Made by a program: the position numbers and the translations under genes. Below, piece by piece: positions 1 to 8,847 of a stretch of 64,000 nt of DNA; within the stretch, counting starts at the first letter, position 1, and each line of letters starts with the position of its first letter. Source of the DNA: Pedobacter miscanthi (lineage in GTDB: Bacteria; Bacteroidota; Bacteroidia; Sphingobacteriales; Sphingobacteriaceae); the NCBI RefSeq assembly GCF_003315595.1, contig NZ_QNQU01000033.1:1-64000 (forward strand), given 5' to 3'. The notes under the pieces are model-generated. The model was not told the origin of the DNA and did no database searches. It saw only the letters and a list, made by a program, of their open reading frames with translations.

Positions 1-72
1 TACTCCTTAAATTAAGATCAAAACAAATCTAAAGGACGGCAGTCTGTCAATGGTAGCTTATCGAAGGAACTG

Positions 73-1368
73 CTAAAAAGTCGGATCGGCTGGGGTATTG
101 GTATTGTTATCACGTTCCTGGAAGGGATAAGGGAAAAAGTTCCTTTTCCGGTCGGTTAATGGCTGATTAAATCTTCGCATGTCTTCAATTTTTAAACCTG
201 AGGCATACAATTCAATCGAGCGGTGTTTGTAAATCAAATCGAGTAACTGCTGCTGCGTATAAGGTCCAACCAATGGTGGCAATGCTGCTGCTACCCCAAA
301 AAGGTCGGAACTTTTGGTTACCACTTTGTTCAGTTCGATGAGTGAATTGGTTAAATCCGGCTGGCGGGCCAGCGCCTCGGCTTTAATCAAAATGATCTCG
401 CCGGGCAGGTAAATCGGGAATGGACTTGCCGTTGCTGCTGCAAAGCCATTCATACGTAGTGTTGCAGGGCTGCCAGCCATCAGGGTATAAAAAGGAATCC
501 TTTTATCAGCCGCATCGGGTACATTTACCCCTGTAAGCCCCAGGTTTGCATTTAATGGCTGAAAAACATTATTGGATGAAATGATGCTGAACAGGATATT
601 CGGCGAAGTGGTATCAAACTTGAAAAATGATGCTTTTGTTAGATCAACAGCATTTGCCTCCGTTAAAGCAAGGGTATAATTGCCCGAAAACAATGCATAT
701 CTGGCTTTTAAGGCATGTATGGTGTTTATTATATTTACATCAGCAGGTACATTACCTAAAAAGCTGGCCGAAATTGGATTGGCCGCAATAACTGTTAGGG
801 CATTATCTAAAACAGCAATGGCTTTGGTAAATCCGGCAGCGCGGGTAATATAGCTTACGTTTTTACCTGTACCATCGGGAATTTTCTCCCAGTATTGTGC
901 CATATTGCCAATTGCCAGGGCTTTAAATATGCTCGAATAAGCAATTAATCCTGCAGCATAGCCCTTATCACCCAAATTATTGGCATTGCTGATCACCAGG
1001 TCTGCATCATAAACTATTTTATTGGCGCTGGCCCAAAGGTTAAACAAAATGGTATTTGTTCCATCTACAGCACTCCCCCCGGTACTCAGTTGTAATTCGG
1101 GAATATTTCCTGAGTTGAGCAACCTCAGCTCGTTGGTTACAAAGCCATTTGCGGCTACAGCGCTGAACATTACACCGGTTCTGCTCAGGGTATAAACCCG
1201 TTGCAAGCCAATGGCTACGGCGGTTAAGCCCTGTTGTGAGCCTAAAGCTACATCGGTTTTTGCCCTTGAGGGGTCCTGATATTCTTTTGTACACGAGGCC
1301 AAGCACAGTGTTAACAAAAATGTTAATGAGGCTATTTTTGTCGAAATATGATTTCTTAAAATTTTCAT
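73..1368 (-). CDS. SusD/RagB-family outer-membrane nutrient-binding lipoprotein
   Basis: SusD-type lipoproteins sit on the cell surface as a lid over a SusC TonB-dependent transporter and help capture oligosaccharides or other large nutrients. The N-terminus has a hydrophobic signal followed by a lipobox (LAS-C, Cys26). Family-like helical regions follow, with the typical C-terminal block about the RSIELYASG and EDMRRFNQ segments. At 431 residues it is somewhat shorter than classic SusD proteins (about 500-550). It lies 17 bases after susC on the same strand, so the two are almost certainly one operon. The substrate cannot be told from sequence. The window ends 72 bases after the stop, so further operon genes may lie outside. 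Confidence 0.9.
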   Translation of the reverse strand: MKILRNHISTKIASLTFLLTLCLASCTKEYQDPSRAKTDVALGSQQGLTAVAIGLQRVYTLSRTGVMFSAVAANGFVTNELRLLNSGNIPELQLSTGGSAVDGTNTILFNLWASANKIVYDADLVISNANNLGDKGYAAGLIAYSSIFKALAIGNMAQYWEKIPDGTGKNVSYITRAAGFTKAIAVLDNALTVIAANPISASFLGNVPADVNIINTIHALKARYALFSGNYTLALTEANAVDLTKASFFKFDTTSPNILFSIISSNNVFQPLNANLGLTGVNVPDAADKRIPFYTLMAGSPATLRMNGFAAATASPFPIYLPGEIILIKAEALARQPDLTNSLIELNKVVTKSSDLFGVAAALPPLVGPYTQQQLLDLIYKHRSIELYASGLKIEDMRRFNQPLTDRKRNFFPYPFQERDNNTNTPADPTF

Positions 1369-1385
1369 AAAAATTTCTTTAGCGA

Positions 1386-4300
1386 TTATAATTTAACTTG
1401 CAAACCCAAAGTAAAAGTGCGTGGAATAGGCACCGAACCAAAATCTATATTCCGTAATATGGTCGATTGTCCGCCAGAATTTAACTCCGGGTCGTAACCT
1501 TTGTAATTGTCCCACGAAAAGAGATTTCTTCCGCTTACCGATACGGTAAGATCCCTTAAAAACTTGAGTTTCCCTACATTGTAGCTTAACGAAATCTCCC
1601 TCAACTTCACAAATGATCCGTCATCTATCCGCCACTCTTCAATGGCATAAACACCGGCAACATATCCTCTTGGCAGTTGCCCCAGTTGTTCCTGCTCGGC
1701 CACCTTACCGTTTCCAACGCCCTGGCGGGTCCTCCAATCGGCATTCCAGACATCTCCTCCTTGAACGGCATCAAACTGCACATGTAAACTCAGTTTTTTA
1801 TAGGTAAAATCGTTCACAAACGACATGTTATAATCCGGATTCGGGTTACCGATTACTTTACGCAGTGTGGTTCCGGTAGGCATGCCATTTGCATCGCGCT
1901 GTGGCGTAAATGTGGTAGCAGAGTTCTGGATCCCCTTCTCGATCTGCGGAATACCCGCAGCATTGGTTAACAAACTGCCATCAGGATTCCGGGCAAAAAA
2001 AGTTCCATAGAAAACACCGATTGCTTCGCCGTTAATAATGGCAACAGGAGCGCCCGGGTTTGTACTGAATAACCTTAAACCACCCACATCCAATGCTTTA
2101 TTTCTGTTTCTGTTGAAAACAACTGCAGTATTCCATTTAAAATCTTTGGCATTCACAGGTGTTCCGTTCAGTACCAGCTCAATCCCTTTATTTCTTAACG
2201 AACCAATGTTATCCAGCAAGCTCGAAAAGCCGGTTGAAGGTGCCTGCACACTGGCAATCAACAGATCGCTAACTTTTTTATTGTACCAGTTAAACTGAAG
2301 GCCCAGTCTGTTTTTAAAGAAAGAGAGATCGGTTCCCAGCTCCAGTTCGCGCTGGCGCTCGGGTTTAACATTTTCGTTTGCCAATGTGGCGCTCGAGAAA
2401 AGAGAAGCCCTGCCCAAAAAAGATTGTGTGGAGTAAGCGTTAATCCTATCGTAAGCACCAATACCGGTTAAGTTGCCCGATTCGCCATAAGCGGCCCTGA
2501 TTTTAAAAGCATCCCACCAATCGGAAACACCAAATTTTTTCCAGTAATCGGCCGAAGAAAGCACATAACTTACACTTCCTTTTAAATATTCCTGCGTACG
2601 GTTGGCCGATCCGAAAACTGAAGACTGATCTACCCGTAAGGCGCCGGTAACAAACAGATGGTCTTTGTATTTAAAGTTTTGTTGAATATAACCCCCGCTA
2701 ACCGAAAGCTCGGTACGGCCATCAACACTTGGCAGTTGTGTTGCCGCAGCATTTACTGTTTCGATCAATGGTGCCAAACCCCTTCCGTTTACCAGTTGAT
2801 ACCTGGTTTTTTCGTACTGAAAGGAATAACCAAGCTGTGTTGTTGATGAAATCAGATTGGATAATTTAGCCTGGTAAGTGGCATTAAACTCATTGTTAAA
2901 CTGAAAAGCATTGTTTGTTGCTGCACTGGCATAACCATTTAATGTGCCATCTAAAGCGGCGCCTCCGCCATAAAAATCGGGGTTTACATTGTAGGCAAAA
3001 GGCGGAATGTAAGTTGAACCGCTCTGGCCCGAATTATCAACCCCCAAAGTAAAATCCAATGTCAGGTTTTTTACCGGATACAGTTTTAAATTGGCATTGG
3101 CGATAATGCGGTTGGTTTCCTGCCGCTGTTTAATATCTTCGATTACCGAAACCGGGTTTACCCTGCCACGCTCGCCCACTGCGAGTAAATTACCATTGGC
3201 ATCTCTTGCAAAAATATCGTGGAAATTACCGATGATGGTTACCGAGTTCATGGGCGAGAAGAATGAGTTTCCATCGGGCTTTTCGTTGGCAGAACTGCGG
3301 ATATAATTTAAACCGGCACTCAATTTTGCCCATTCGGTAATTTTCTGATCAATATTTGCCCTGAAATTGTATCGTGTAAAATCGGTGTTTTTGATAATCC
3401 CCTGATTACTGAAATAAGCAGCCGAGGTATAATATTTGGTGTTTTCATTACCCCCTGAAACAGAAATGGTATTATCGGTACCCGTAGCCGACTGAAAAAT
3501 ATAATCCTGATAATTGTAACGGGTTACAGGTGTGGTATTGGTGAGCAAAACTGCCGGATCGCCAACCGTTTGGATCACATCCTGCGTGAAGGAATTAACC
3601 GATCCGCCAAATTTTACAGGCGATTGGTTTACTTCAATCTCCTTGCGTAAATGGCTTAGCGTTAAACTGGTGCTAAAATTAACCTGTGCTGCTCCGCTTA
3701 CCCCTTTTTTGGTAAAAATCTGGATTACTCCCGAATTTGCCCGCGAACCGTAAATGGCAGCAGCAGCAGCTCCGTTTAAAACCTCTATACGCTCAATATC
3801 TGCTGGATTGATATCAACCATTCTGTTTTGGCCGATACTGCCCACAAAGTTTCCGCCATCGTAATTGCTTGAAGTATTGGTAACCCTCGTGGTAGAATTG
3901 TTTACAATAACCCCGTCAATAATGTAAAGTGGTTCGGATGATGAGTTAACGGAGCTGATTCCCCTCAAACGGACAGATAAGCCGCCGGCTGGATCTCCTG
4001 AATTCTGACTGATTTGCGCACCAGCCGTTTTACCCTGTAAGGAGGATAGTACGTTACCGCTGGGCGCCTTATTAAGGTCGTCGCCTTTAACAGTACTCAC
4101 ATAACTTCCCAGTTCTTTCCTGGTGGTTCCCTGCGATGTTCCGGTAACAATTACCTCATCCAGCCCAACCGCATCGGCACTAAGCGCAGCACTTAATGAA
4201 ACCTGATCGCTACCGCCAAGATCAATCATCTCTACTTTGCTTTTGTAACCTACATAAGAAAACTGAACCTGGTATTTACCCGGGGCCAGATCAACTGCAA

Positions 4301-4523
4301 AGCTATAACCACCGTTACTATTGGTACTGGTAGCCAAACTTGTATTGAGGATTTTAACCACTACGCCAGGAATGACTTCCTTATTTGCGGCATCGGTCAC
4401 TTTTCCGCTAATATTATAACGTTTATTCTGTGCCTGTACCGTTTCCGAAAACAGGAGCAGCAGAAATGGGATCAACAAAATCGCAAAAAATCCTGTCGAC
4501 CATTTGAGGTAACTTTTTTCCAT
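1386..4523 (-). CDS. SusC/RagA-family TonB-linked outer-membrane transporter
   Basis: A 1045-residue TonB-dependent transporter that would import a nutrient across the outer membrane using energy from TonB/ExbBD. Seen in order: a signal peptide ending near residue 31 (TVQAQ), a carboxypeptidase-like regulatory domain (about 37-118, starting ISGKVTDAANKEVIPG), the SusC hallmark LDEVIVTG at about 121, a plug domain to about 275 containing AAAIYGSRANSGVIQIFTKKG-like residues, and a long beta-barrel ending in an aromatic-poor LGLQVKL strand. Length is normal for the family. It is the first gene of the susC-susD operon and has a well-formed Bacteroidota promoter just upstream. No anti-sigma/ECF regulator pair sits next to it, so regulation is not evident. 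The substrate is unknown. Confidence 0.95.
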   Translation of the reverse strand: MEKSYLKWSTGFFAILLIPFLLLLFSETVQAQNKRYNISGKVTDAANKEVIPGVVVKILNTSLATSTNSNGGYSFAVDLAPGKYQVQFSYVGYKSKVEMIDLGGSDQVSLSAALSADAVGLDEVIVTGTSQGTTRKELGSYVSTVKGDDLNKAPSGNVLSSLQGKTAGAQISQNSGDPAGGLSVRLRGISSVNSSSEPLYIIDGVIVNNSTTRVTNTSSNYDGGNFVGSIGQNRMVDINPADIERIEVLNGAAAAAIYGSRANSGVIQIFTKKGVSGAAQVNFSTSLTLSHLRKEIEVNQSPVKFGGSVNSFTQDVIQTVGDPAVLLTNTTPVTRYNYQDYIFQSATGTDNTISVSGGNENTKYYTSAAYFSNQGIIKNTDFTRYNFRANIDQKITEWAKLSAGLNYIRSSANEKPDGNSFFSPMNSVTIIGNFHDIFARDANGNLLAVGERGRVNPVSVIEDIKQRQETNRIIANANLKLYPVKNLTLDFTLGVDNSGQSGSTYIPPFAYNVNPDFYGGGAALDGTLNGYASAATNNAFQFNNEFNATYQAKLSNLISSTTQLGYSFQYEKTRYQLVNGRGLAPLIETVNAAATQLPSVDGRTELSVSGGYIQQNFKYKDHLFVTGALRVDQSSVFGSANRTQEYLKGSVSYVLSSADYWKKFGVSDWWDAFKIRAAYGESGNLTGIGAYDRINAYSTQSFLGRASLFSSATLANENVKPERQRELELGTDLSFFKNRLGLQFNWYNKKVSDLLIASVQAPSTGFSSLLDNIGSLRNKGIELVLNGTPVNAKDFKWNTAVVFNRNRNKALDVGGLRLFSTNPGAPVAIINGEAIGVFYGTFFARNPDGSLLTNAAGIPQIEKGIQNSATTFTPQRDANGMPTGTTLRKVIGNPNPDYNMSFVNDFTYKKLSLHVQFDAVQGGDVWNADWRTRQGVGNGKVAEQEQLGQLPRGYVAGVYAIEEWRIDDGSFVKLREISLSYNVGKLKFLRDLTVSVSGRNLFSWDNYKGYDPELNSGGQSTILRNIDFGSVPIPRTFTLGLQVKL

Positions 4524-4559
4524 AAAATTTGGTTTTGTGTTAGAAGATTAGTGTTAAAA

Positions 4560-4589
4560 CAAATTTAACAAAATACCGCACAATGCAAA
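4560..4589 (-). promoter_or_regulatory. Predicted promoter of the susC-susD operon
   Basis: Read on the minus strand there is a TTTG (-33 box, 4586-4589), an 18-base spacer, and TAAATTTG (-7 box, 4560-4567), which matches the Bacteroidota consensus TTTG...TAnnTTTG exactly. Transcription would start near 4553, giving a leader of about 30 bases before the susC ATG at 4523. This is one of the two best promoter matches in the window. Confidence 0.55.
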
Positions 4590-4711
4590 TTTTAGGTTTC
4601 GCTTTATTTTGAAGGTTAAATGTTTAAAGGTTATAAAGTTGGAATGTTATAACGTTGATTTCACCGACCGATAAGACTATTGACTTCAGACTGTAGGATA
4701 AGGACTCAATA
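4590..4711. other. Intergenic spacer between anmK end and susC promoter, low-complexity
   Basis: No gene is seen here. The stretch holds short imperfect direct repeats of the kind AAGGTTA / ATGTTATAACGTT and GACTATTGACTTCAGACT, which resemble the simple-word repeats found in other gaps of this window. No clear terminator hairpin for anmK could be identified. Confidence 0.35.
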
Positions 4712-5908
4712 TTAAGAAGGCAAACTAATCTTCCCCATACAAACCGAAGGCACGCCCTGCCTGTTGCCAAAGTTTATCGGTTTACCGCTAAGTGTTTCGT
4801 TGGCCAGCACCGCAAATAAAACGGCTTCTTTAGCATCAGGATTGATATTTAAATCGTTGGTGGTTAAGAATTCGCAATACGGCAGTTTATCCCTTAGAAG
4901 CTGTACCAACAATGGATTATGCATGCCGCCACCGCTCATAAATACTTTTGCATTGGCGTTCTCCCCGAAACAGCGTTTTATGGCATTGCCAATGGTTTCG
5001 GCTGAGAAATGGCATAAAGTAGTCATTACATCTTCCCTGTTGATATCGGTTGTAGAAGAAACTTCCTGCGCTTTTGTTAAATAATCAAGATTAAATAATT
5101 CAGGACCTGTGGTTTTAGGAAAATCCAGATCAAAGAAACTACAATCCAGTAAGGCTGATAATAAGGGAATATTTACTTTCCCTTTTAGGCTTACAGCAGC
5201 ATTTTTATCGTAAAACAGATTGAAATGTTTTTGCATGTACTGGTCCATCAGCGTATTACCCGGACCAACATCTGTTGAAAAAACGGCACTTGCATCCATA
5301 CTACCTGGCAGATAGGTAAAATTCGCAATCCCACCAATGTTCAGCATTACGCGGTCTTCGCCAGCTTTCGAAAATATCAGGTAATCGCCATAAACAGCCA
5401 AGGGAGCACCTTCGCCACCGGCAGCGAGGTGTTTCTGTCGAAAATCGGAAAGGGTAATGATCCCGGTTTTAACCGCAATATGATCACCATCGCCAATCTG
5501 TAATGTTCCGTTAGGGTAATCGGTCAATTGATGCAAAGATTTTGGGGCATGGAAAATCGTTTGTCCGTGGCTGGCTATAAAATCAACATCTCCATTTTTA
5601 ACTCCCCACTCTTTTAAAGCTTCGTTAATCAGTATTGCATGTGTATTGGCAATATGTTCGTTCATGAGGCATACCAATTGCAGGTCGACTTCTTTTTTAG
5701 AAAAAACAGCTTTTATTTTCGCCCTGAAATCATCTGTATAGTCGCCGGTTTTAAATTTCAATACGCGAACATCAGTTTCGGCACCACTATTTTTAACTGA
5801 GCAGAGCGCAATATCCAATCCATCCATAGAAGTACCGCTCATTAAGCCGATAATTAAACGTTCTGGTTTTGCTGCTTTCGAATACAATTTTTCAATCTGT
5901 GCGTTCAT
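4712..5908 (-). CDS. anmK: Anhydro-N-acetylmuramic acid kinase
   Basis: AnmK phosphorylates and hydrates 1,6-anhydro-MurNAc, released during peptidoglycan turnover, to MurNAc-6-phosphate in the cytoplasm. The 398-residue protein carries the family's ATP-binding signature GLMSGTSMDG at residues 21-30. It also has IASHGQTIFHAP, NIGGIANFT, the DVGPGNTLMDQYM segment and a C-terminal SGGGMHNPLL block, all typical of the ASKHA fold. It is divergent from the NagB-like gene with about 150 bases between them, so the two could share control. No murQ etherase gene is visible in the window, so the next recycling step must be encoded elsewhere if present. Confidence 0.95.
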   Translation of the reverse strand: MNAQIEKLYSKAAKPERLIIGLMSGTSMDGLDIALCSVKNSGAETDVRVLKFKTGDYTDDFRAKIKAVFSKKEVDLQLVCLMNEHIANTHAILINEALKEWGVKNGDVDFIASHGQTIFHAPKSLHQLTDYPNGTLQIGDGDHIAVKTGIITLSDFRQKHLAAGGEGAPLAVYGDYLIFSKAGEDRVMLNIGGIANFTYLPGSMDASAVFSTDVGPGNTLMDQYMQKHFNLFYDKNAAVSLKGKVNIPLLSALLDCSFFDLDFPKTTGPELFNLDYLTKAQEVSSTTDINREDVMTTLCHFSAETIGNAIKRCFGENANAKVFMSGGGMHNPLLVQLLRDKLPYCEFLTTNDLNINPDAKEAVLFAVLANETLSGKPINFGNRQGVPSVCMGKISLPS

Positions 5909-5931
5909 ATTGATTTTTATCTTGAAAAGAT

Positions 5932-5941
5932 CAAACGTTTG
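5932..5941. promoter_or_regulatory. CAAACGTTTG palindrome, possible LacI-type operator
   Basis: A perfect 10-base palindrome with a central CG lies 24 bases upstream of the anmK start, inside the anmK/nagB divergent region. LacI-family operators are commonly palindromes with a central CG, and a LacI-family gene lies about 4 kb away in the same gene group, which makes this a candidate operator by inference. Its minus-strand right half (AACGTTTG) also differs by only one base from a TAnnTTTG -7 box, so it may instead be, or overlap, the anmK promoter. Confidence 0.3.
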
Positions 5942-6060
5942 TCTGCCCTGTTAATCCGATTTTATATAAATAGTTCCAATAAAAGTAAATATCCTTTGTT
6001 ACAAATTGGGCATTACTCTCTATATTTACTGCTCCGTACATTAAAAACCATATAAAAAAA

Positions 6061-7986
6061 ATGGCTAGATTAAATCTACTGGAGGAGACACGTTTCGAAA
6101 AACTACCCGTTAGCGTGTTCGAAAATCCAAAAATTGCTTCCATTAATGTTGCACACCGTATTGCGGAGCTCATTAAATCAAAACAAGCAAACAACACACC
6201 TGCAGTACTGGGCTTAGCAACAGGTGTTACCCCAATTGCAGTTTATGCCGAACTGGTTAGACTGCACAAAGAAGAGGGTTTAAGTTTTAAAAACGTAATT
6301 ACTTTCAATTTGGATGAATATTATCCAATGGCGCCAACCGCGGTACAAAGTTACGTTACCTTTATGAACGAGAACCTCTTCGACCATATCGATATCGATA
6401 AAAACAATGTTCACATCCCCGATGGCACGCTTGCTTTAGAAGACATTCCGGCATTCTGTTTGGAGTATGAAAAGAAAATCGGTGATCTTGGCGGATTGGA
6501 TATCCAGATTCTGGGTATTGGCCGTACCGGTCACATCGGATTTAACGAGCCGGGCTCTGCGCCTAACTCGGGCACCCGTTTGGTTACTTTGGATGATCTT
6601 ACCCGCCGCGATGCTGCACGCGATTTTGGCGGAAAAAGCTTCGTACCAACCAAAGCCATTACCATGGGTATTGGTACCATTTTTAAAGCAAGGGAAATTA
6701 TTTTAATGGCCTGGAGCCGCAAAAAAGCTTCAATCATTAAAAAAGCTGTTGAAGGCGAAATTTCTGGCGAAGTACCTGCAACCTACTTACAGCTTTCTGA
6801 AAATGTAGAGTTTATCCTCGATGCTCCTGCTGCTTCAGAACTAACTCGTTTTGATACACCATGGCTGGTTAAAGATTGTGTTTGGACAGATGCACTGATC
6901 CGTAAGGCAGTAATCTGGCTGGCTAACACCCTTAAAAAACCAATCTTAAAATTAACGGAAGACGATTATAACAACAATGGTATGGCGCAACTGGCTACCG
7001 AAAAAGGGCCGGTTTACAACATCAACATCCATATCTTTAATAAATTACAGCACACCATTACCGGATGGCCGGGAGGAAAACCAAATGCAGATGATTCGCA
7101 ACGCCCGGAAAGGGCTGAGCCGGCTAAAAAACGCGTAATTATCTTTTCTCCACACCCTGATGACGATGTAATATCGATGGGCGGTACTTTTTTACGTTTG
7201 GTAGATCAGAAACATGATGTACACGTAGCCTATCAAACGTCAGGTAATACTGCCGTTTGGGATGACGATGCATTACGCTTTGTAGAGTTCAATGTAGATT
7301 TTACAGAAAAAATGGGTATGGACAATTCGCACCTGAAGGAACTTTACAACAAAATGAGGACCTTTATTGAGCAGAAAAAGCCAAACCAGGTAGATACTCC
7401 GGAAATCCAGACGGTTAAAGGACTGATCAGAAAAGGAGAAGCGATTGCGGGTGCACGTTACTGCGGACTTGAAGACGACCATATCCATTTCCAGGCGCTT
7501 CCTTTTTACGAAAGTGGCAAAGTTCAGAAAAATCCGGTAACCGATGCCGACATCGAACTTACGATAGAACTGCTACAGAAAGTTAAGCCGCAGCAGGTTT
7601 ATGCCGCCGGCGATTTTGAAGATCCACATGGTACACACATCGTTTGTTTCAATATTATCCTTGCAGCACTAAAACGCTTGCGTAAAACTGAAGATTGGGC
7701 AAAAGACTGCTGGTTATGGATGTACCGTGGCGCGTGGCATGAGTTCGAAACTTATGAAATCGAAATGGCCGTTCCAATTTCTCCGCAAGAACTTGAACGC
7801 AAAAGAAATGCGATCTTTAAACACCAAAGTCAGAAAGACAGGGCCGTTTTCCCTGGTGATGATGCAAGGGAATTCTGGCAACGTGCCGAAGACCGCAACC
7901 GCGATACCGCAAAAGCTTATGATGAGCTTGGTCTGGCCGAATACGAAGCTATGGAGGCTTTTGTACGCTGGAAGTTTGAAGACTAA
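6061..7986 (+). CDS. nagB: Glucosamine-6-phosphate deaminase-like protein fused to a PIG-L/LmbE deacetylase domain
   Basis: A 641-residue two-domain protein. Residues ~15-270 are NagB-like (glucosamine-6-P to fructose-6-P plus ammonia): GLATGVTP at 51-58, the LDEYY motif at 84-88, and GIGRTGHIGFNEPG starting near 151. Residues ~355-620 form a PIG-L/LmbE zinc-dependent N-deacetylase-like domain: PHPDDD starting near 364, and a second metal-site region FEDPHGTH near 519-526. Fusions of this order are known in Bacteroidota and usually annotated simply as glucosamine-6-phosphate deaminase. A bifunctional deacetylase/deaminase would be an attractive reading but is inference. An ATG start follows a TATATTTA box about 35 bases upstream. 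A strong terminator follows directly after the stop. Confidence 0.9.
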   Translation: MARLNLLEETRFEKLPVSVFENPKIASINVAHRIAELIKSKQANNTPAVLGLATGVTPIAVYAELVRLHKEEGLSFKNVITFNLDEYYPMAPTAVQSYVTFMNENLFDHIDIDKNNVHIPDGTLALEDIPAFCLEYEKKIGDLGGLDIQILGIGRTGHIGFNEPGSAPNSGTRLVTLDDLTRRDAARDFGGKSFVPTKAITMGIGTIFKAREIILMAWSRKKASIIKKAVEGEISGEVPATYLQLSENVEFILDAPAASELTRFDTPWLVKDCVWTDALIRKAVIWLANTLKKPILKLTEDDYNNNGMAQLATEKGPVYNINIHIFNKLQHTITGWPGGKPNADDSQRPERAEPAKKRVIIFSPHPDDDVISMGGTFLRLVDQKHDVHVAYQTSGNTAVWDDDALRFVEFNVDFTEKMGMDNSHLKELYNKMRTFIEQKKPNQVDTPEIQTVKGLIRKGEAIAGARYCGLEDDHIHFQALPFYESGKVQKNPVTDADIELTIELLQKVKPQQVYAAGDFEDPHGTHIVCFNIILAALKRLRKTEDWAKDCWLWMYRGAWHEFETYEIEMAVPISPQELERKRNAIFKHQSQKDRAVFPGDDAREFWQRAEDRNRDTAKAYDELGLAEYEAMEAFVRWKFED

Positions 7987-7993
7987 GTTTTTT

Positions 7994-8043
7994 ACCTGCG
8001 AAGTCTAAAAGGCCCAGCGCCAGGAAAGACTTCGCAGGTTTTT
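7994..8043 (+). terminator. Rho-independent terminator after the nagB-like gene; REP-like stem
   Basis: A perfect 13-bp stem (ACCTGCGAAGTCT at 7994-8006 pairing with 8027-8039) encloses a 20-base loop and is followed by five Ts, only 8 bases after the stop codon. The GAAGTCT/AGACTTC core is the same as in the REP-like palindrome at 24879-24928, so the hairpin may be a REP element co-opted as a terminator. Confidence 0.7.
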
Positions 8044-8185
8044 AAAAAAAGTTAATTAAACCTATAATCTATCCGATAGCCTTATCTTGGCTAACTTTTA
8101 AACCGTTTTACGGTCAATTCTCAAAATAAATATTTAACTTTCTTATCAATTAGTCGTCCCTAACTATTATTCAAATCATTAGAAT

Positions 8186-8692
8186 ATGAAAATAGAGGAA
8201 GGCTGCTGTTATCACATTTATAATCGGGGGAACAATAAGGGTAAAATCTTTTTCGATGATAGAAATTATCACTTCTTCCTAATGCAGTTTAAAAAATACG
8301 TTTCCCCATACGCTGATATCTTTGCCTATTGTTTAATGCCAAACCATTTTCATTTTTTTATCCGGGTAAATGATAAACTGAATTTTGAGAAAGGAATTAA
8401 AAACATGTTTATTTCTTATGTTAAAGCAATAAATTTAAGTTATAACAGAGTTGGCGGCTTATTCCAGGGAAGGTATAAAGTAAAAAAAGTTGAGTCTGAA
8501 TCTTATCATTCGAGAATTATCACTTATATCCACCAAAATCCGTTAGCATCGAAACTGGTTGAACGAATGGAAGACTACAAATACTCTTCTTTTTGCGCTT
8601 ATTTATCCACCGAGCCGACGGCGGTTAATAAATCTGAAGTTTTAGAGTGGTTTGGAGGTTTAGAGGGATTTATCGCGGATCATAAAATTTAG
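8186..8692 (+). CDS. REP-associated tyrosine transposase (RAYT), Y1/HUH family
   Basis: A 168-residue single-domain HUH nuclease of the Y1_Tnp (IS200-like) family, in the RAYT branch thought to move or cut REP palindromes as single-stranded DNA. Seen: the opening YHIYNRGNNK (residues 9-18), the metal-binding HUH pair His54/His56 in LMPNHFHFF, GGLFQGRYKVK (90-100), and the probable catalytic Tyr114 in ITYIHQNP, which corresponds to the RYV-LNP tyrosine of known RAYTs. All catalytic positions appear intact and the length is normal. It is flanked by REP-like hairpins on both sides (7994-8043 and 8711-8754), the classic RAYT arrangement. It sits between two amino-sugar genes, with no sign of terminal repeats or a target duplication of a true insertion sequence. 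Confidence 0.88.
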   Translation: MKIEEGCCYHIYNRGNNKGKIFFDDRNYHFFLMQFKKYVSPYADIFAYCLMPNHFHFFIRVNDKLNFEKGIKNMFISYVKAINLSYNRVGGLFQGRYKVKKVESESYHSRIITYIHQNPLASKLVERMEDYKYSSFCAYLSTEPTAVNKSEVLEWFGGLEGFIADHKI

Positions 8693-8710
8693 GAGATCAC
8701 CTGGCTCAAA

Positions 8711-8754
8711 CTTCCGAAGTGTCCCCCCGCCCTTTCCCTTCCAAACTTCGGAAG
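8711..8754. repeat. REP-like palindrome 18 bases downstream of the RAYT gene
   Basis: CTTCCGAAGT (8711-8720) and its reverse complement ACTTCGGAAG (8745-8754) form a stem around a 24-base C/T-rich loop. The arm is the same as in the palindrome at 24879-24928 and closely similar to the CTTTCGAAGT arms inside the tandem array near 56-57 kb. Its position beside the RAYT gene makes it a likely substrate of that enzyme. Confidence 0.7.
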
Positions 8755-8847
8755 CACCCTACATCTCCCCTCCAAAGCTCATTTTATTTCTCTTTCTAAA
8801 AACAATACTCTAAATTAGTTAGCTGAACCCAAATCAACCAAACCACC

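Noticed and set aside
1..72. Partial gene at the left edge
   Set aside because: The 72 bases after the susD stop have no recognisable coding signal on either strand. They are too short to judge.
8186..8692. Full IS200/IS605 insertion sequence
   Set aside because: Only a single-domain RAYT-type gene is present, with no TnpB-like partner and no clear insertion-sequence ends. The flanking hairpins fit REP elements better.
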